From NCBI GenBank assembly GCA_002478745.1, contig DLQI01000047.1, positions 1 through 25,713 of the forward strand: 25,713 nucleotides of DNA. The letters run 5' to 3'. The translations under genes and the position numbers were made by a program. Below, in pieces: positions 1 through 7,460 of this stretch; position 1 is the stretch's first letter; every line of letters begins with the position of its first letter. The DNA is from Rhodobacteraceae bacterium UBA7436. Lineage in GTDB: Bacteria; Pseudomonadota; Alphaproteobacteria; Rhodobacterales; Rhodobacteraceae. Under the pieces are notes generated by a model that was not told where the DNA came from, ran no database searches, and worked only from the letters and a program-made list of their open reading frames with translations.

Positions 1-509
1 GATACATCAGCAGAGTAATCCTTACCGTATGCAACAATACCGATAGTTTTGATCTTGCTCTGGTTTAGCTTGGCTTTCATGAGCGATGACGACTTTACAA
101 AAGCATCAAACGGAAGCCTTATCTCACGCCATGATCCGTTCGTTTGAAAACTTTGCTGATAATAGTGCCAAGGTAGGCGAGTGTTGGCAGTCCTGATGTG
201 CAGATAATACTGATCGCCGTTACCTTTAATCGTCAATTTTATGCCCGTTTTCCCCTTAGCCGCCTCCCACAGTACTGGTGACCTAACTTGAATGAAACCA
301 CCATTATTAGCTGTAGAAACTTCACCGATCAACTGTATGACTTGGTCTAATCCTTGATCTTCAAACTTTGCGGTTCCCTCGGAAACCCCTCCCATTACGG
401 TATCTGCGAAATAAGACCATTGACCTGTTTTAATTATGTTATCAGCCATAGCGCCACCATTTATGAGGGCCAGTAACAGAGTAAACAGAGATGCTGTAAT
501 CGTCTTCAT
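1..509 (-). CDS. CIA30-family secreted protein, C-terminus cut by window edge
   Basis: This gene runs off the left end; 169 codons are visible. The ATG at 509 is preceded by a good Shine-Dalgarno (TAAGGAG, about 7 nt upstream). Residues 1-22 form a signal peptide (hydrophobic LFTLLLALI, then GGAMA), so the mature protein should be periplasmic or secreted. The mature part resembles the CIA30 domain (complex I intermediate-associated protein 30): the hallmark DTVMGGVSEG lies at residues 36-45, followed by GGFIQVRSP near 70-78 and RLPFDAF near 131-137. CIA30 is a galactose-binding-like beta sandwich. In mitochondria it assists complex I assembly, but exported bacterial members have no established role, so no function is inferred. 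It sits alone in an AT-rich, gene-poor stretch. The family call is fairly sure. Confidence 0.85.
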   Translation of the reverse strand, partial: MKTITASLFTLLLALINGGAMADNIIKTGQWSYFADTVMGGVSEGTAKFEDQGLDQVIQLIGEVSTANNGGFIQVRSPVLWEAAKGKTGIKLTIKGNGDQYYLHIRTANTRLPWHYYQQSFQTNGSWREIRLPFDAFVKSSSLMKAKLNQSKIKTIGIVAYGKDYSADV

Positions 510-1038
510 AGCTTTCTCCTTATGTCTGTATAGTTATGATATCCTTAATACCTTCTAATCAAGGTACACAGTGTTACAGCGCTTAAGTGCAATGCCGTCA
601 ACAGCTACCAGGTTTAATACCTCTAGAAGAGTATGATGTTTACAGGCTCCACACTTGATGCAAAAAAAACGAGCAGATCACACTCTTCTTTGGGATGGTA
701 AGATCAAGTTTGCCAACATGAGGATGTCATGGAGGAAAGATAAACTTCTGTGACCTGCTCAGTAACAACAGTATCATTAAGATCTGCGCCTATGCCATTA
801 ATGCAACGGCTTTAAGTGTTCAGATACTGAACAAAAAAAGGGCCAGGCCATAAAGGCCCAGCCACAAGTGGTACTCTTAGGGAATGAGAATACATAACAG
901 ATACGTCAAAGCTTTGATGTTGGATCACTATGAGATTCAATTAGGTGGTGTACTGCTTGTATATATGCAGAGATACACGCACAGGGTTTTAGAGGTGGAG
1001 ACTAGCTAGAGCAAAAACTAAACATTATGCCTTATCAC
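510..1038. other. Gene-poor spacer, no supportable gene
   Basis: About 530 bases between the CIA30 gene and the broken pentapeptide gene. Both strands have frequent stops and no open frame with a convincing ribosome site. The only clear structure is the hairpin with an A-run at 833-863, described separately. Confidence 0.6.
833..863 (-). terminator. Probable rho-independent terminator (minus strand)
   Basis: Read on the minus strand, GGGCC and GGCCC (plus-strand 840-844 and 855-859) can pair, or an inner GGCC/GGCC with a TTTAT loop, followed directly by seven T (A-run at 833-839). It would stop minus-strand transcription coming from the pentapeptide remnant about 180 bases upstream. Confidence 0.5.
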
Positions 1039-1298
1039 TTAGTGGCCGCTGTAGATGACTGAACCGTTTGGCATGGTCGTGTTGCAGAGGATTGAGTCAG
1101 TCATGAAGGCTCCACTCAGATAAGCCCCATTAAGGTCAGCTCCAGCTAGGTTGAGATCAGCATTCCGCCAGCCAAAAAATCATCCATAATGTCCGCCAGA
1201 GAATTGTATGCAAGAGCTTTGGCGTGAACGGGAATACTACGTATAAGCTGTTGTAAAGGTGTGTACTTACAGCACTTGATCCTTGCTAGAGAAGCCAT
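1039..1298 (-). pseudogene. Small pentapeptide-repeat protein, broken by one frameshift
   Basis: Two overlapping minus-strand frames join into one 86-residue protein if one base is added to the A6 tract at 1174-1179 (T6 on the coding strand). The upstream frame starts at ATG 1298 and reads to IMDDF. The downstream frame continues with NADLN LAGAD LNGAY LSGAF, which is a run of A(D/N)LxG-type pentapeptide repeats, then a TMPNGS ending typical of these proteins, and stops at 1039-1041. Pentapeptide repeats fold as a right-handed beta helix; roles vary, and none is assigned here. The interrupted length (260 nt) is one short of 87 codons, which agrees with a single deleted base. It may be a real pseudogene, a sequencing error in a homopolymer, or a slippage site. 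The N-terminal 40 residues match no family I know. Confidence 0.6.
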
Positions 1299-1423
1299 CG
1301 GCACTCACCCTACACGAAGTGAATCAGCCCCTCTGTCAGCAGGTTTTATCGAAGACAAAAAGAACGATTTGCCAGATTGATCTTATGTCGTATTGTTTTG
1401 GATCAGATATGAGGAGAGATAAA

Positions 1424-1870
1424 ATGCTTAAGGCTTTGATTGGTAATATTTTTGGTGTTGGATTGTTAAGTGTGTTCGCTTCTGCTTCTTACGCTTGGGA
1501 AGAGCCATCACGAGGCACCGCTGATAGATCGGAACTGATGGATGCTATTCGACCACATATCGAATGGGAACTTGGCGCTCCAGTCGAGTTTGTCATTGAT
1601 CAACTTAGAGTCTCTGGAAATGTGGCATATGCATCGTTAGCCCCACAGCGGCCAGGTGGAGGCATAATTGAGCTTTATTCCACGCCTGGTTTTTTGCGAG
1701 GAGAGATTGAACCTGATTACATGGACGGTACGTCTGTATCTGTTCTATATCGGAAGCTAAGAAATACTTGGGTTGCGGTGCATTTTTCGGTTGGAGCAAC
1801 AGACGTCTGGTTCGCTAGCCCTGATTACTGTGGCGATTATAGTGCCGTAATTCCTGAGTTTTGTAGCTAG
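1424..1870 (+). CDS. Small exported protein of unknown function
   Basis: A 148-residue protein starting at ATG 1424. The frame is open further upstream, but this ATG has a GGAGAG ribosome site 6-7 bases before it and begins a clear signal peptide (hydrophobic IGNIFGVGLLSVFA, then SASYA, cleavage near residue 24). The mature part has RSELMDAIRPHIEWELGAPV and then a basic QRPGGG loop. It looks like a family of small alphaproteobacterial exported proteins of unknown function, in which a conserved 'ELGAPVEFVIDQLRV'-type segment is followed by a beta-rich half. Two cysteines near the C-terminus (YCGDY and FCS) may form a disulfide. No function is assigned. The gene is alone, with a near-palindrome 30 bases after its stop. 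Confidence 0.75.
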   Translation: MLKALIGNIFGVGLLSVFASASYAWEEPSRGTADRSELMDAIRPHIEWELGAPVEFVIDQLRVSGNVAYASLAPQRPGGGIIELYSTPGFLRGEIEPDYMDGTSVSVLYRKLRNTWVAVHFSVGATDVWFASPDYCGDYSAVIPEFCS

Positions 1871-2170
1871 GGACTCCTTACTCGGTAATATCTCACTATA
1901 ACCTTCGCTTAAGCAAAGGTTGTGGCCTCAGGAGGTTCACTCTGGCTAGGCACCCTACACTGACCAATATCGCCAATAGCTGCGACACCACGCTTATATG
2001 GCCTGGTTAGCCCTGCTATGTCTGTACCAAACGCCTGTTGGTATAAGACGCAATGGCTTCTGCTACACAGGGTAAGTTCAATGCAGGATAGTCACGGAAA
2101 ACGGTAGCCTTACTATATGCAAAGCATATAATGTGATGATCAATACAAGGGGGTAGTGTTGTACTTCTAA

Positions 2171-2230
2171 GTGGCAGCCCGTCTTTGAGGCGGGCATCCC
2201 TTAAATAGTGATAGTAACCTAGTTATAACT
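2171..2230. repeat. Hairpin cassette, copy A
   Basis: Starts GTGG, then a 7-bp stem (GCCCGTC with GGCGGGC, one G-T pair) around a TTTGA loop, then an AT-rich tail ending in the perfect palindrome AGTTATAACT at 2221-2230. It has the same layout as copy B at 2281-2326 but a different stem sequence. Strand and function are unknown. Confidence 0.5.
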
Positions 2231-2280
2231 GCTCAAGGAGTTAACTCTTGTTCAGTATAGACTTCTGTTTAACTTAGAGT

Positions 2281-2326
2281 GTGGAGCACCGCCTGTGGGG
2301 CGGTGATTACTCGTAAAGTTATAACT
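2281..2326. repeat. Hairpin cassette, copy B
   Basis: Starts GTGG, then a perfect 7-bp stem (CACCGCC with GGCGGTG) around a TGTGG loop, ending in the same palindrome AGTTATAACT at 2317-2326. Flanking AACTTAGAGT and ACTCGTAAAGTT can extend the stem. It lies 110 bases after copy A. Confidence 0.5.
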
Positions 2327-2413
2327 CTATTTAAAGCCCATAATATACCTATGTATGCATAAGGCGAGTAAGAATAAGAAGAGTAATACTAGAATTTTTC
2401 TACTCAAATATTC

Positions 2414-2452
2414 GTATCACTCATCTTAGTTGCAACCTTAAAGGAGTGATAC
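2414..2452. repeat. Perfect 9-bp inverted repeat
   Basis: GTATCACTC (2414-2422) and GAGTGATAC (2444-2452) are exact inverted repeats separated by 21 bases, with AAGGAG spanning the start of the right arm. No gene follows it closely. Confidence 0.5.
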
Positions 2453-2658
2453 TTACCACTATGCAGGCGTTTAGAGATTCGACGTTTAACTAAGTCCATC
2501 TAGTACTAGAAAAATACGTAGTTGCGGAACAAGCCATACCTAAGAAGGAAAAACCACTACACAAATACTCCCTAAATCACTACACCTAATCAGAAGTCAT
2601 CAAGATTAAAGAGTCGTAACTTCTTGTTTTTAAACTATTATAATCGATAATGGAAAAG

Positions 2659-2708
2659 TAACCTGCCCCTTAGGAGGGGGCTGCTCTATCCAGTTGAGCC
2701 ACGGAGCC
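2659..2708 (-). tRNA. tRNA-Arg(CCT) 5' fragment, T arm and 3' end missing
   Basis: Read from 2708 downwards, the first 48 or so bases fold as a tRNA: acceptor GGCTCCG, D arm GCTC..GAGC with an AACTGGATA loop, and anticodon stem GCCCC/GGGGC with loop CTCCTAA, giving anticodon CCU (arginine, AGG). The variable loop AGGTT follows. Then the sequence becomes AT-rich with no GTTC-type T loop, no stem complementary to the acceptor and no CCA. The gene is therefore cut at the T arm. tRNA genes are common integration targets, so this may mark the end of a foreign segment. A functional copy must exist elsewhere if AGG is read by this species. Confidence 0.75.
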
Positions 2709-2785
2709 TTGGGTTTTGACTAATCGCTGACTCGAACAATGTCATGTTGTTTTCAGCGAACTTGATACTTGTGGGCTTGGTGCGT

Positions 2786-2803
2786 TAACAATGCTCTAAC
2801 AAT
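2786..2803 (+). promoter_or_regulatory. Direct repeat upstream of the LacI-type regulator
   Basis: TAACAAT occurs at 2786-2792 and 2797-2803, exactly one helical turn apart, just before the ribosome site of the regulator gene. This fits an autoregulatory operator, but LacI-type operators are usually inverted repeats, so the call is weak. Confidence 0.25.
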
Positions 2804-2817
2804 TTCAGGAATATGCT

Positions 2818-3852
2818 GTGACCCCTCGTAATAAGCGTCCCCTCACTCTGCGCGATGTCTCTGAGGCATCGGGCGTTTCCGAAATGACCGTAAGCCGTGT
2901 GTTGCGCAAAAGTGGTGATGTAAGCGAGGTTACGCGAAAGCGTGTCTTAGCAGCAGCGAAAGAGTTGGGTTACGTCCCGAACCAAATTGCAGGATCGTTA
3001 GCATCTCAACGGGTGAACTTGGTCGCCGTTATAATCCCGTCACTTTCGAACATGGTTTTTCCCGAAGTTTTGACAGGCATTAATCAGGTGTTTGAGAATA
3101 CGCCTTTGCAGCCTGTTGTCGGGGTAACCGACTATATGCCCGAAAAAGAAGAACGTGTTTTATACGAAATGCTATCATGGCGTCCATCGGGCGTGATTTT
3201 GGCGGGGCTTGAGCACTCGGACGCTGCGCGCGCTATGATGCGCAATTCTGGTATTCCAATTGTTGAAGTTATGGATGCTGATGGCTTACCGATCGATTCA
3301 ATGGTTGGCATTTCGCACCGCCGCGCGGGGCTTGAAATGGCACAAGCGATTCAAAAGCAAGGCTATAGAAATATTGGTTTCATGGGAACAAAAATGCCGC
3401 TTGATCACCGTGCGCGCAAACGTTTCGAAGGCTTTACTGAAGGTCTCGCCAAAGCTGGTATCGAAATCAGAGACCAAGATTTTTATTCTGGCGGTTCTGC
3501 TTTGGCGAAGGGTCGGGAAATGACCGAGTCGATGTTGGAGCGCAATCCCGATTTGGATTTCTTGTATTTCTCAAACGATATGATTGGTGCGGGTGGACTG
3601 CTTTACCTTTTGGATCAAGGTATTGATGTGCCGGGGCAAATTGGTCTTGCGGGGTTCAATGACGTTGAGTTGTTGCAAGGATTGCCACGTAAATTGGCAA
3701 CTATGGACGCCTGCCGCCTTGAGATCGGTCGTGCTGCGGCTCAAATTATCTTGGATCGAAATGCAGAAGACACAGATGACGAACCGGTACTTCGAACAAT
3801 GTCCCCGACAATCAGCTATGGTGATACGCTGCGCCGTGATCGCAGGGTTTGA
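2818..3852 (+). CDS. LacI-family transcriptional regulator
   Basis: A 344-residue protein of normal LacI-family length. Residues 10-33 form the helix-turn-helix (LRDVSEASGVSEMTVSRVLR), followed by the hinge helix region (LGYVPNQIAGSLAS, near 50-63), which is the DNA-binding half. The rest is a periplasmic-binding-protein-like sugar sensor (VAVIIPSLSN near 69-78; FSNDMIGAGG near 251-260; LAGFND near 277-282). Overall it resembles the GntR (gluconate) branch, so the effector may be a sugar acid; that is inference. The start is GTG 2818, with AGGA seven bases upstream. Six bases after its stop begins the YcaQ-type gene, so the two are probably co-transcribed. No sugar catabolic genes adjoin it, so its target is not evident. 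Confidence 0.9.
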   Translation: MTPRNKRPLTLRDVSEASGVSEMTVSRVLRKSGDVSEVTRKRVLAAAKELGYVPNQIAGSLASQRVNLVAVIIPSLSNMVFPEVLTGINQVFENTPLQPVVGVTDYMPEKEERVLYEMLSWRPSGVILAGLEHSDAARAMMRNSGIPIVEVMDADGLPIDSMVGISHRRAGLEMAQAIQKQGYRNIGFMGTKMPLDHRARKRFEGFTEGLAKAGIEIRDQDFYSGGSALAKGREMTESMLERNPDLDFLYFSNDMIGAGGLLYLLDQGIDVPGQIGLAGFNDVELLQGLPRKLATMDACRLEIGRAAAQIILDRNAEDTDDEPVLRTMSPTISYGDTLRRDRRV

Positions 3853-3858
3853 TTTGGT

Positions 3859-5076
3859 GTGACTGAGTTCACACTTAACAATCGTGTAGCACGCCGAGTT
3901 TTTATGAACCGTCATTTGTTGACTGACACTCCGCAAGGTGATGCCGGTCCAGACGAAATGCTTGAGGTTATTCGGGGCCTTGGCTTTGTTCAACTTGATA
4001 GTATCAACACGGTTGCACGTGCGCATGATCTAATACTGTTCACGCGCAAAGCCCGCTACATGCCAACCGTATTGAAAACGTTATACGAGCAAGATCGCGG
4101 GTTGTTTGAGCATTGGACGCATGACGCGGCTGTCATTCCGATGGAATTTTACCCCTATTGGCAATTGCGCCGTGAGCGCGATGCTATCAAATTGCAAAAG
4201 CAGTGGAAGAATTGGCGACGCGATGGGTTTGAAGCTCAGTTGCAAGTTGTTTTGGATCAGATCCGCGAACAAGGTCCACTAAGTTCCTCGGATGTAGGCA
4301 AAGATGAAAAACGCGGATCTGGTGGCTGGTGGGACTGGCATCCTTCAAAGACTGCATTGGAATACCTTTGGCGTACTGGAGCTTTGTCTGTTGTTGGTCG
4401 TGACGGCTTCAAGAAACGTTACGATTTAACCGAACGGGTGTTAGAGAAGTCGTTGAGTGATGCCACTAACGCTCTTGATGTAGAGGCTACAATTGATTGG
4501 TGTTGTAACGGTGCTATGGATCGTTTGGGGTTTGCGACACACACAGAAATCGCGGCATTCTGGGCGCATGTTACTACCGCCGAAGCTAAGGCATGGTGCA
4601 TCGCTGCATTGGCACGTGGTGACCTCATTCAGGTCCAAGTCGAGAGTGCAGATGGTTCGATGAAGCCAGCATTCGCGCGCCCCACGTTGCCAGACGATGC
4701 AGGGCTGGATGCTGAACCAACAAGTCGATTACGTGTTCTTAGTCCTTTTGATCCTGCCCTGCGCGATCGCAAGCGCGCGACACGCCTTTTTGGATTTCAG
4801 TATACCGTTGAGATGTTCGTGCCAGAGGCAAAACGGAAATACGGCTATTACGTTTTCCCATTGCTTGAACGAGATCGCTTGGTAGCACGTGTTGATATGA
4901 AGGCATTTAGGGATAAAGATTGCTTGCATGTAAAAGCACTGTGGCCAGAGAAGGGTGTGAAGTGGACGCCCGCGCGCTCAAACGCGTTTGAGGCGGAATT
5001 GCATCGCCTGATAGACCTTGCTGGTGTCTCAAAAGTTACCTTTGAGGATGGGTGGCTTAGACTAGGTGGTGTTTGA
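3859..5076 (+). CDS. YcaQ-type winged-helix DNA glycosylase
   Basis: A 405-residue protein of the HTH_42 / AlkZ-YcaQ superfamily. Known members excise bulky alkylated bases and unhook interstrand crosslinks. The family is split by a catalytic Q-x-Q (AlkZ, often beside toxin clusters) or Q-x-D (YcaQ, housekeeping) motif; here residues 45-47 read QLD, so it belongs to the YcaQ branch. Other visible family features are RAHDLILFTR near 54-63, FEHWTHDAAVIP near 83-94, and the C-terminal LSPFDPALRDRKR block near 293-305. The GTG start at 3859 lies six bases after the LacI-type stop with no strong ribosome site, suggesting translational coupling. The 3' end overlaps the convergent matB stop by 15 bases. 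The family call is firm; the substrate is by homology only. Confidence 0.88.
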   Translation: MTEFTLNNRVARRVFMNRHLLTDTPQGDAGPDEMLEVIRGLGFVQLDSINTVARAHDLILFTRKARYMPTVLKTLYEQDRGLFEHWTHDAAVIPMEFYPYWQLRRERDAIKLQKQWKNWRRDGFEAQLQVVLDQIREQGPLSSSDVGKDEKRGSGGWWDWHPSKTALEYLWRTGALSVVGRDGFKKRYDLTERVLEKSLSDATNALDVEATIDWCCNGAMDRLGFATHTEIAAFWAHVTTAEAKAWCIAALARGDLIQVQVESADGSMKPAFARPTLPDDAGLDAEPTSRLRVLSPFDPALRDRKRATRLFGFQYTVEMFVPEAKRKYGYYVFPLLERDRLVARVDMKAFRDKDCLHVKALWPEKGVKWTPARSNAFEAELHRLIDLAGVSKVTFEDGWLRLGGV

Positions 5077-6582
5077 ACTGAACCATGATCCGTAGGTTTC
5101 GCGCATAACATTTTTCTGCACTTTTCCCATTGTGTTTCGGGGCAATTCATCGACAACGATATAGTCACGAGGGTGTTTGAAACGTGCAACGTCGCGCTTC
5201 ATCACGGCTTTGATTTGGTCAATATCAGGCCCGCTTTCCTTGCGGACCAATATGGCCAATGCAGCCTCCCCCATGTCTGCGTGTGGTACTGCAATTACGG
5301 CGCTTTCTAATACGCCCACCTGATCGTCCAAGATCATTTCAAGCTCTTTGGGATAAATGTTGAATCCACCCGAAATGATTAGATCTTTGCCACGGCCAAC
5401 GATGGTGACGTAGCCGTCTTCATCCATACGAGCCAAATCACCGGTGATAAAAAACCCATTGGGTCGCAATTCTTCCGCGGTTTTTTCCGGCATGTTCCAG
5501 TATCCGTGGAATACATTTGGGCCCCGTACTTCGATCACTCCGATGTCACCTTTTTGCACGGGTTCGCTTGTATCAGGGTCTACTATCTTCAGCGTAACGC
5601 TGGGCAAAGGGAACCCAACACTGCCTGCGCGACGTTCCCCGACAAACGGATTGGACGTGCTCATGTTCGTTTCAGTCATGCCGTATCGTTCTAACACTTT
5701 GTGACTGGTCCGCTCTTCAAACAGCACGTGGGTTTCTGAAAGCATTGGGGCTGATCCTGAAATGAACAATCTCATATGTTTTGTTAGGTTAGCGTCAAAT
5801 TCTCGTTGATCCAGCAATCGAGTATAAAATGTCGGTACGCCCATCATCGTTGTGCAGTCGCTCATAACGGTGATCGCTTTTTCAACATCAAATTTTGGCA
5901 GAAACATCATCGCACCGCCTGCTGACAGCGTCACATTGGTGGCGACAAACAAGCCGTGGGTATGAAAGATTGGCAAGGCATGAAGTAAGATGTCTTGCGC
6001 TGAAAACTGCCAAAGTTCGGTCAAGGTTTCTGCATTGGAGAGTAGGTTGCCTTGGCTCAACATTGCCCCTTTAGAACGCCCTGTTGTTCCCGAAGTATAC
6101 AGGAGCGCTGCAAGGTCATTTGAGCTGCGCTGCGCGACGTCACATGTTTTTGCTTTTGTCTTGGCTGCATCGAAAAAACTGCCGTCACCTTTTGACCCTA
6201 ACGTTAGGATTTTGGCATCTGCGTTTTGCGCGATGGTTTCCAGCGACGCAAGGTTCTGAGGATCACATATAAACAGGCGGGCTCCGCTATCCGACAAGAA
6301 ATACGAAACTTCAGCTGGGGCATATGTAGTATTCAATGGCAAGAAAACAATGCCGGTCATTGCGCAAGCAGCATAGACAGCGAGTGCTGCAGGTGACTTT
6401 TCGATTTGGACAGCAAGTCGATCGCCCTCTTCAAGGCCAATAGATTTTATTAAATTGGCGAATTGCGCCGTTTGATCCAAAAAATCGCCGTAACTCACCC
6501 GGGCACCATCTGGTAAAACTAGGAAGGTGGCTGTTGATCCAACATGGGGTGCGAACAGTTTGTCAAAGAGTGGGTTGGCCAT
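5062..6582 (-). CDS. matB: Malonyl-CoA synthetase (malonate-CoA ligase)
   Basis: A 506-residue adenylate-forming enzyme that activates malonate with ATP and CoA, acting in the cytoplasm. Motifs: the P-loop YTSGTTGRSKG near 162-172, the ERYGMTETNM block of the acyl-binding site, TGDLARMDEDGY, GRGKDLIISGGFNIYP of the hinge region, and the catalytic lysine in PRNTMGKVQK close to the C-terminus. The FVGERRAGSVGFPLP stretch and the length match the MatB branch of rhizobia and Rhodopseudomonas. I start at ATG 6582, which has AAGGAAC six bases before it; the frame stays open for 27 more codons without a better site. It diverges from pxpB across about 120 bases. A related acyl-CoA synthetase acting on methylmalonate is the main alternative. 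Confidence 0.88.
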   Translation of the reverse strand: MANPLFDKLFAPHVGSTATFLVLPDGARVSYGDFLDQTAQFANLIKSIGLEEGDRLAVQIEKSPAALAVYAACAMTGIVFLPLNTTYAPAEVSYFLSDSGARLFICDPQNLASLETIAQNADAKILTLGSKGDGSFFDAAKTKAKTCDVAQRSSNDLAALLYTSGTTGRSKGAMLSQGNLLSNAETLTELWQFSAQDILLHALPIFHTHGLFVATNVTLSAGGAMMFLPKFDVEKAITVMSDCTTMMGVPTFYTRLLDQREFDANLTKHMRLFISGSAPMLSETHVLFEERTSHKVLERYGMTETNMSTSNPFVGERRAGSVGFPLPSVTLKIVDPDTSEPVQKGDIGVIEVRGPNVFHGYWNMPEKTAEELRPNGFFITGDLARMDEDGYVTIVGRGKDLIISGGFNIYPKELEMILDDQVGVLESAVIAVPHADMGEAALAILVRKESGPDIDQIKAVMKRDVARFKHPRDYIVVDELPRNTMGKVQKNVMRETYGSWFSSNTT

Positions 6583-6701
6583 ACGGGTTCCTTTTGTATC
6601 GCTTATTTTTAGACTGGATGCCTGCGCGAGGCCAAGGGTTACTTGCGGCTGGGTGCGCTGCAACTTAGGCTAAAATGAGAGCAATGAAACAAAGAGGCCC
6701 G

Positions 6702-7460
6702 ATGACTGAGAACTTGGAGTTACAAGAAACATGGCCTCAGATCAAAACCGTTGGTTTGGCTGGGATCATTGTTACATTTTCGGGTGCTTTGTCTGAGCCT
6801 GCCAATCGTGCAGCAATTGCATTTAGTGCAGCGGTGGGCGAGATGGAATGGGGCGAGATAGAGGAAAGTAACTCAACCCTTGTCTCAACCTTCCTACGGA
6901 TCGATTTGTCCGTTCATAAGTCGGAACCAATTATAGAACGGTTGCAGGAATTGGTGGACAGCAAGGATTGGCTATCTGCACTGCTTCCGACTGGTCGCAC
7001 TTTGTGGCGCGTGCCGACGCTGTTTGGGACCGGACGCGCCCCACAATTGGCTGAGGCTGCGGAAATGGCGGGGCGGACAGTTGAGCAGGCCATCACAGAC
7101 TTGTCGACAACAAGGATGCGGGTTCTAACCATCGGATTTGCACCGGGCCAGCCGTATCTAGGAACACTGCCCGAGCATTGGAACCTGCCCAGACAAACGA
7201 ACATCACCCCGAATGTTCCTGCTGGGTCTTTGGTCACAGCCGTTCGTCAATTCTGCCTTTTTCCATATGACACGCCAACGGGCTGGAGGCATGTTGGTGC
7301 CACAGGTTTTTTATCTTTTAGACCCAATTCAGCGCATCCATTCCCTCTTTCGGCGGGTGATGAAATGATCTTTGATCCAGTGAGCGAAGCGGAATTCGTG
7401 CAGATCGAAAGTGTGGATCATTCAGGTAATGGTGGCGCGCAAACCGAGGTGTTGGGATGA
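6702..7460 (+). CDS. pxpB: 5-oxoprolinase subunit PxpB (KipI family)
   Basis: A 252-residue protein of the carboxyltransferase subdomain C/D (KipI/PxpB) family. With PxpC and PxpA it forms the bacterial ATP-dependent 5-oxoprolinase, which opens pyroglutamate to glutamate in the cytoplasm. The family core is seen as VLTIGFAPGQPYLGTLPEHW, then PNVPAGSLV and FPYDTPTGWRHVGAT. The usual GFxPGFPYLG reads GFAPGQPYLG here, a small deviation. I prefer ATG 6702 (GAGG five bases upstream); ATG 6675 is in frame but has a weak site. The stop overlaps the pxpC start in an ATGA, as expected for subunits made together. First gene of the pxpBCA operon. Confidence 0.88.
   Translation: MTENLELQETWPQIKTVGLAGIIVTFSGALSEPANRAAIAFSAAVGEMEWGEIEESNSTLVSTFLRIDLSVHKSEPIIERLQELVDSKDWLSALLPTGRTLWRVPTLFGTGRAPQLAEAAEMAGRTVEQAITDLSTTRMRVLTIGFAPGQPYLGTLPEHWNLPRQTNITPNVPAGSLVTAVRQFCLFPYDTPTGWRHVGATGFLSFRPNSAHPFPLSAGDEMIFDPVSEAEFVQIESVDHSGNGGAQTEVLG

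Larger units (their letters stand above)
1871..2658. other. Non-coding region rich in inverted repeats
   Basis: About 790 bases without a supportable gene, clearly AT-rich especially from 2340 on. It carries at least six separate inverted repeats: AACCTT..AAGGTT (1900-1921, 20 of 22 positions self-complementary), TACCAA..TTGGTA (2025-2043), TATATGC..GCATATA (2114-2130), two related GC-rich hairpins (2177-2197 and 2287-2305), and GTATCACTC..GAGTGATAC (2414-2452). No integrase or transposase was seen. Confidence 0.6.

Noticed and set aside
1283..1423. N-terminal extension of the exported protein gene
   Set aside because: The frame is open, but the signal peptide and ribosome site place the start at 1424, and the extension overlaps the upstream end of the opposite pentapeptide gene.
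2171..2330. Integron attC site
   Set aside because: The palindrome AGTTATAACT does not fit the GTTRRRY core, and no integrase or gene cassettes are present.
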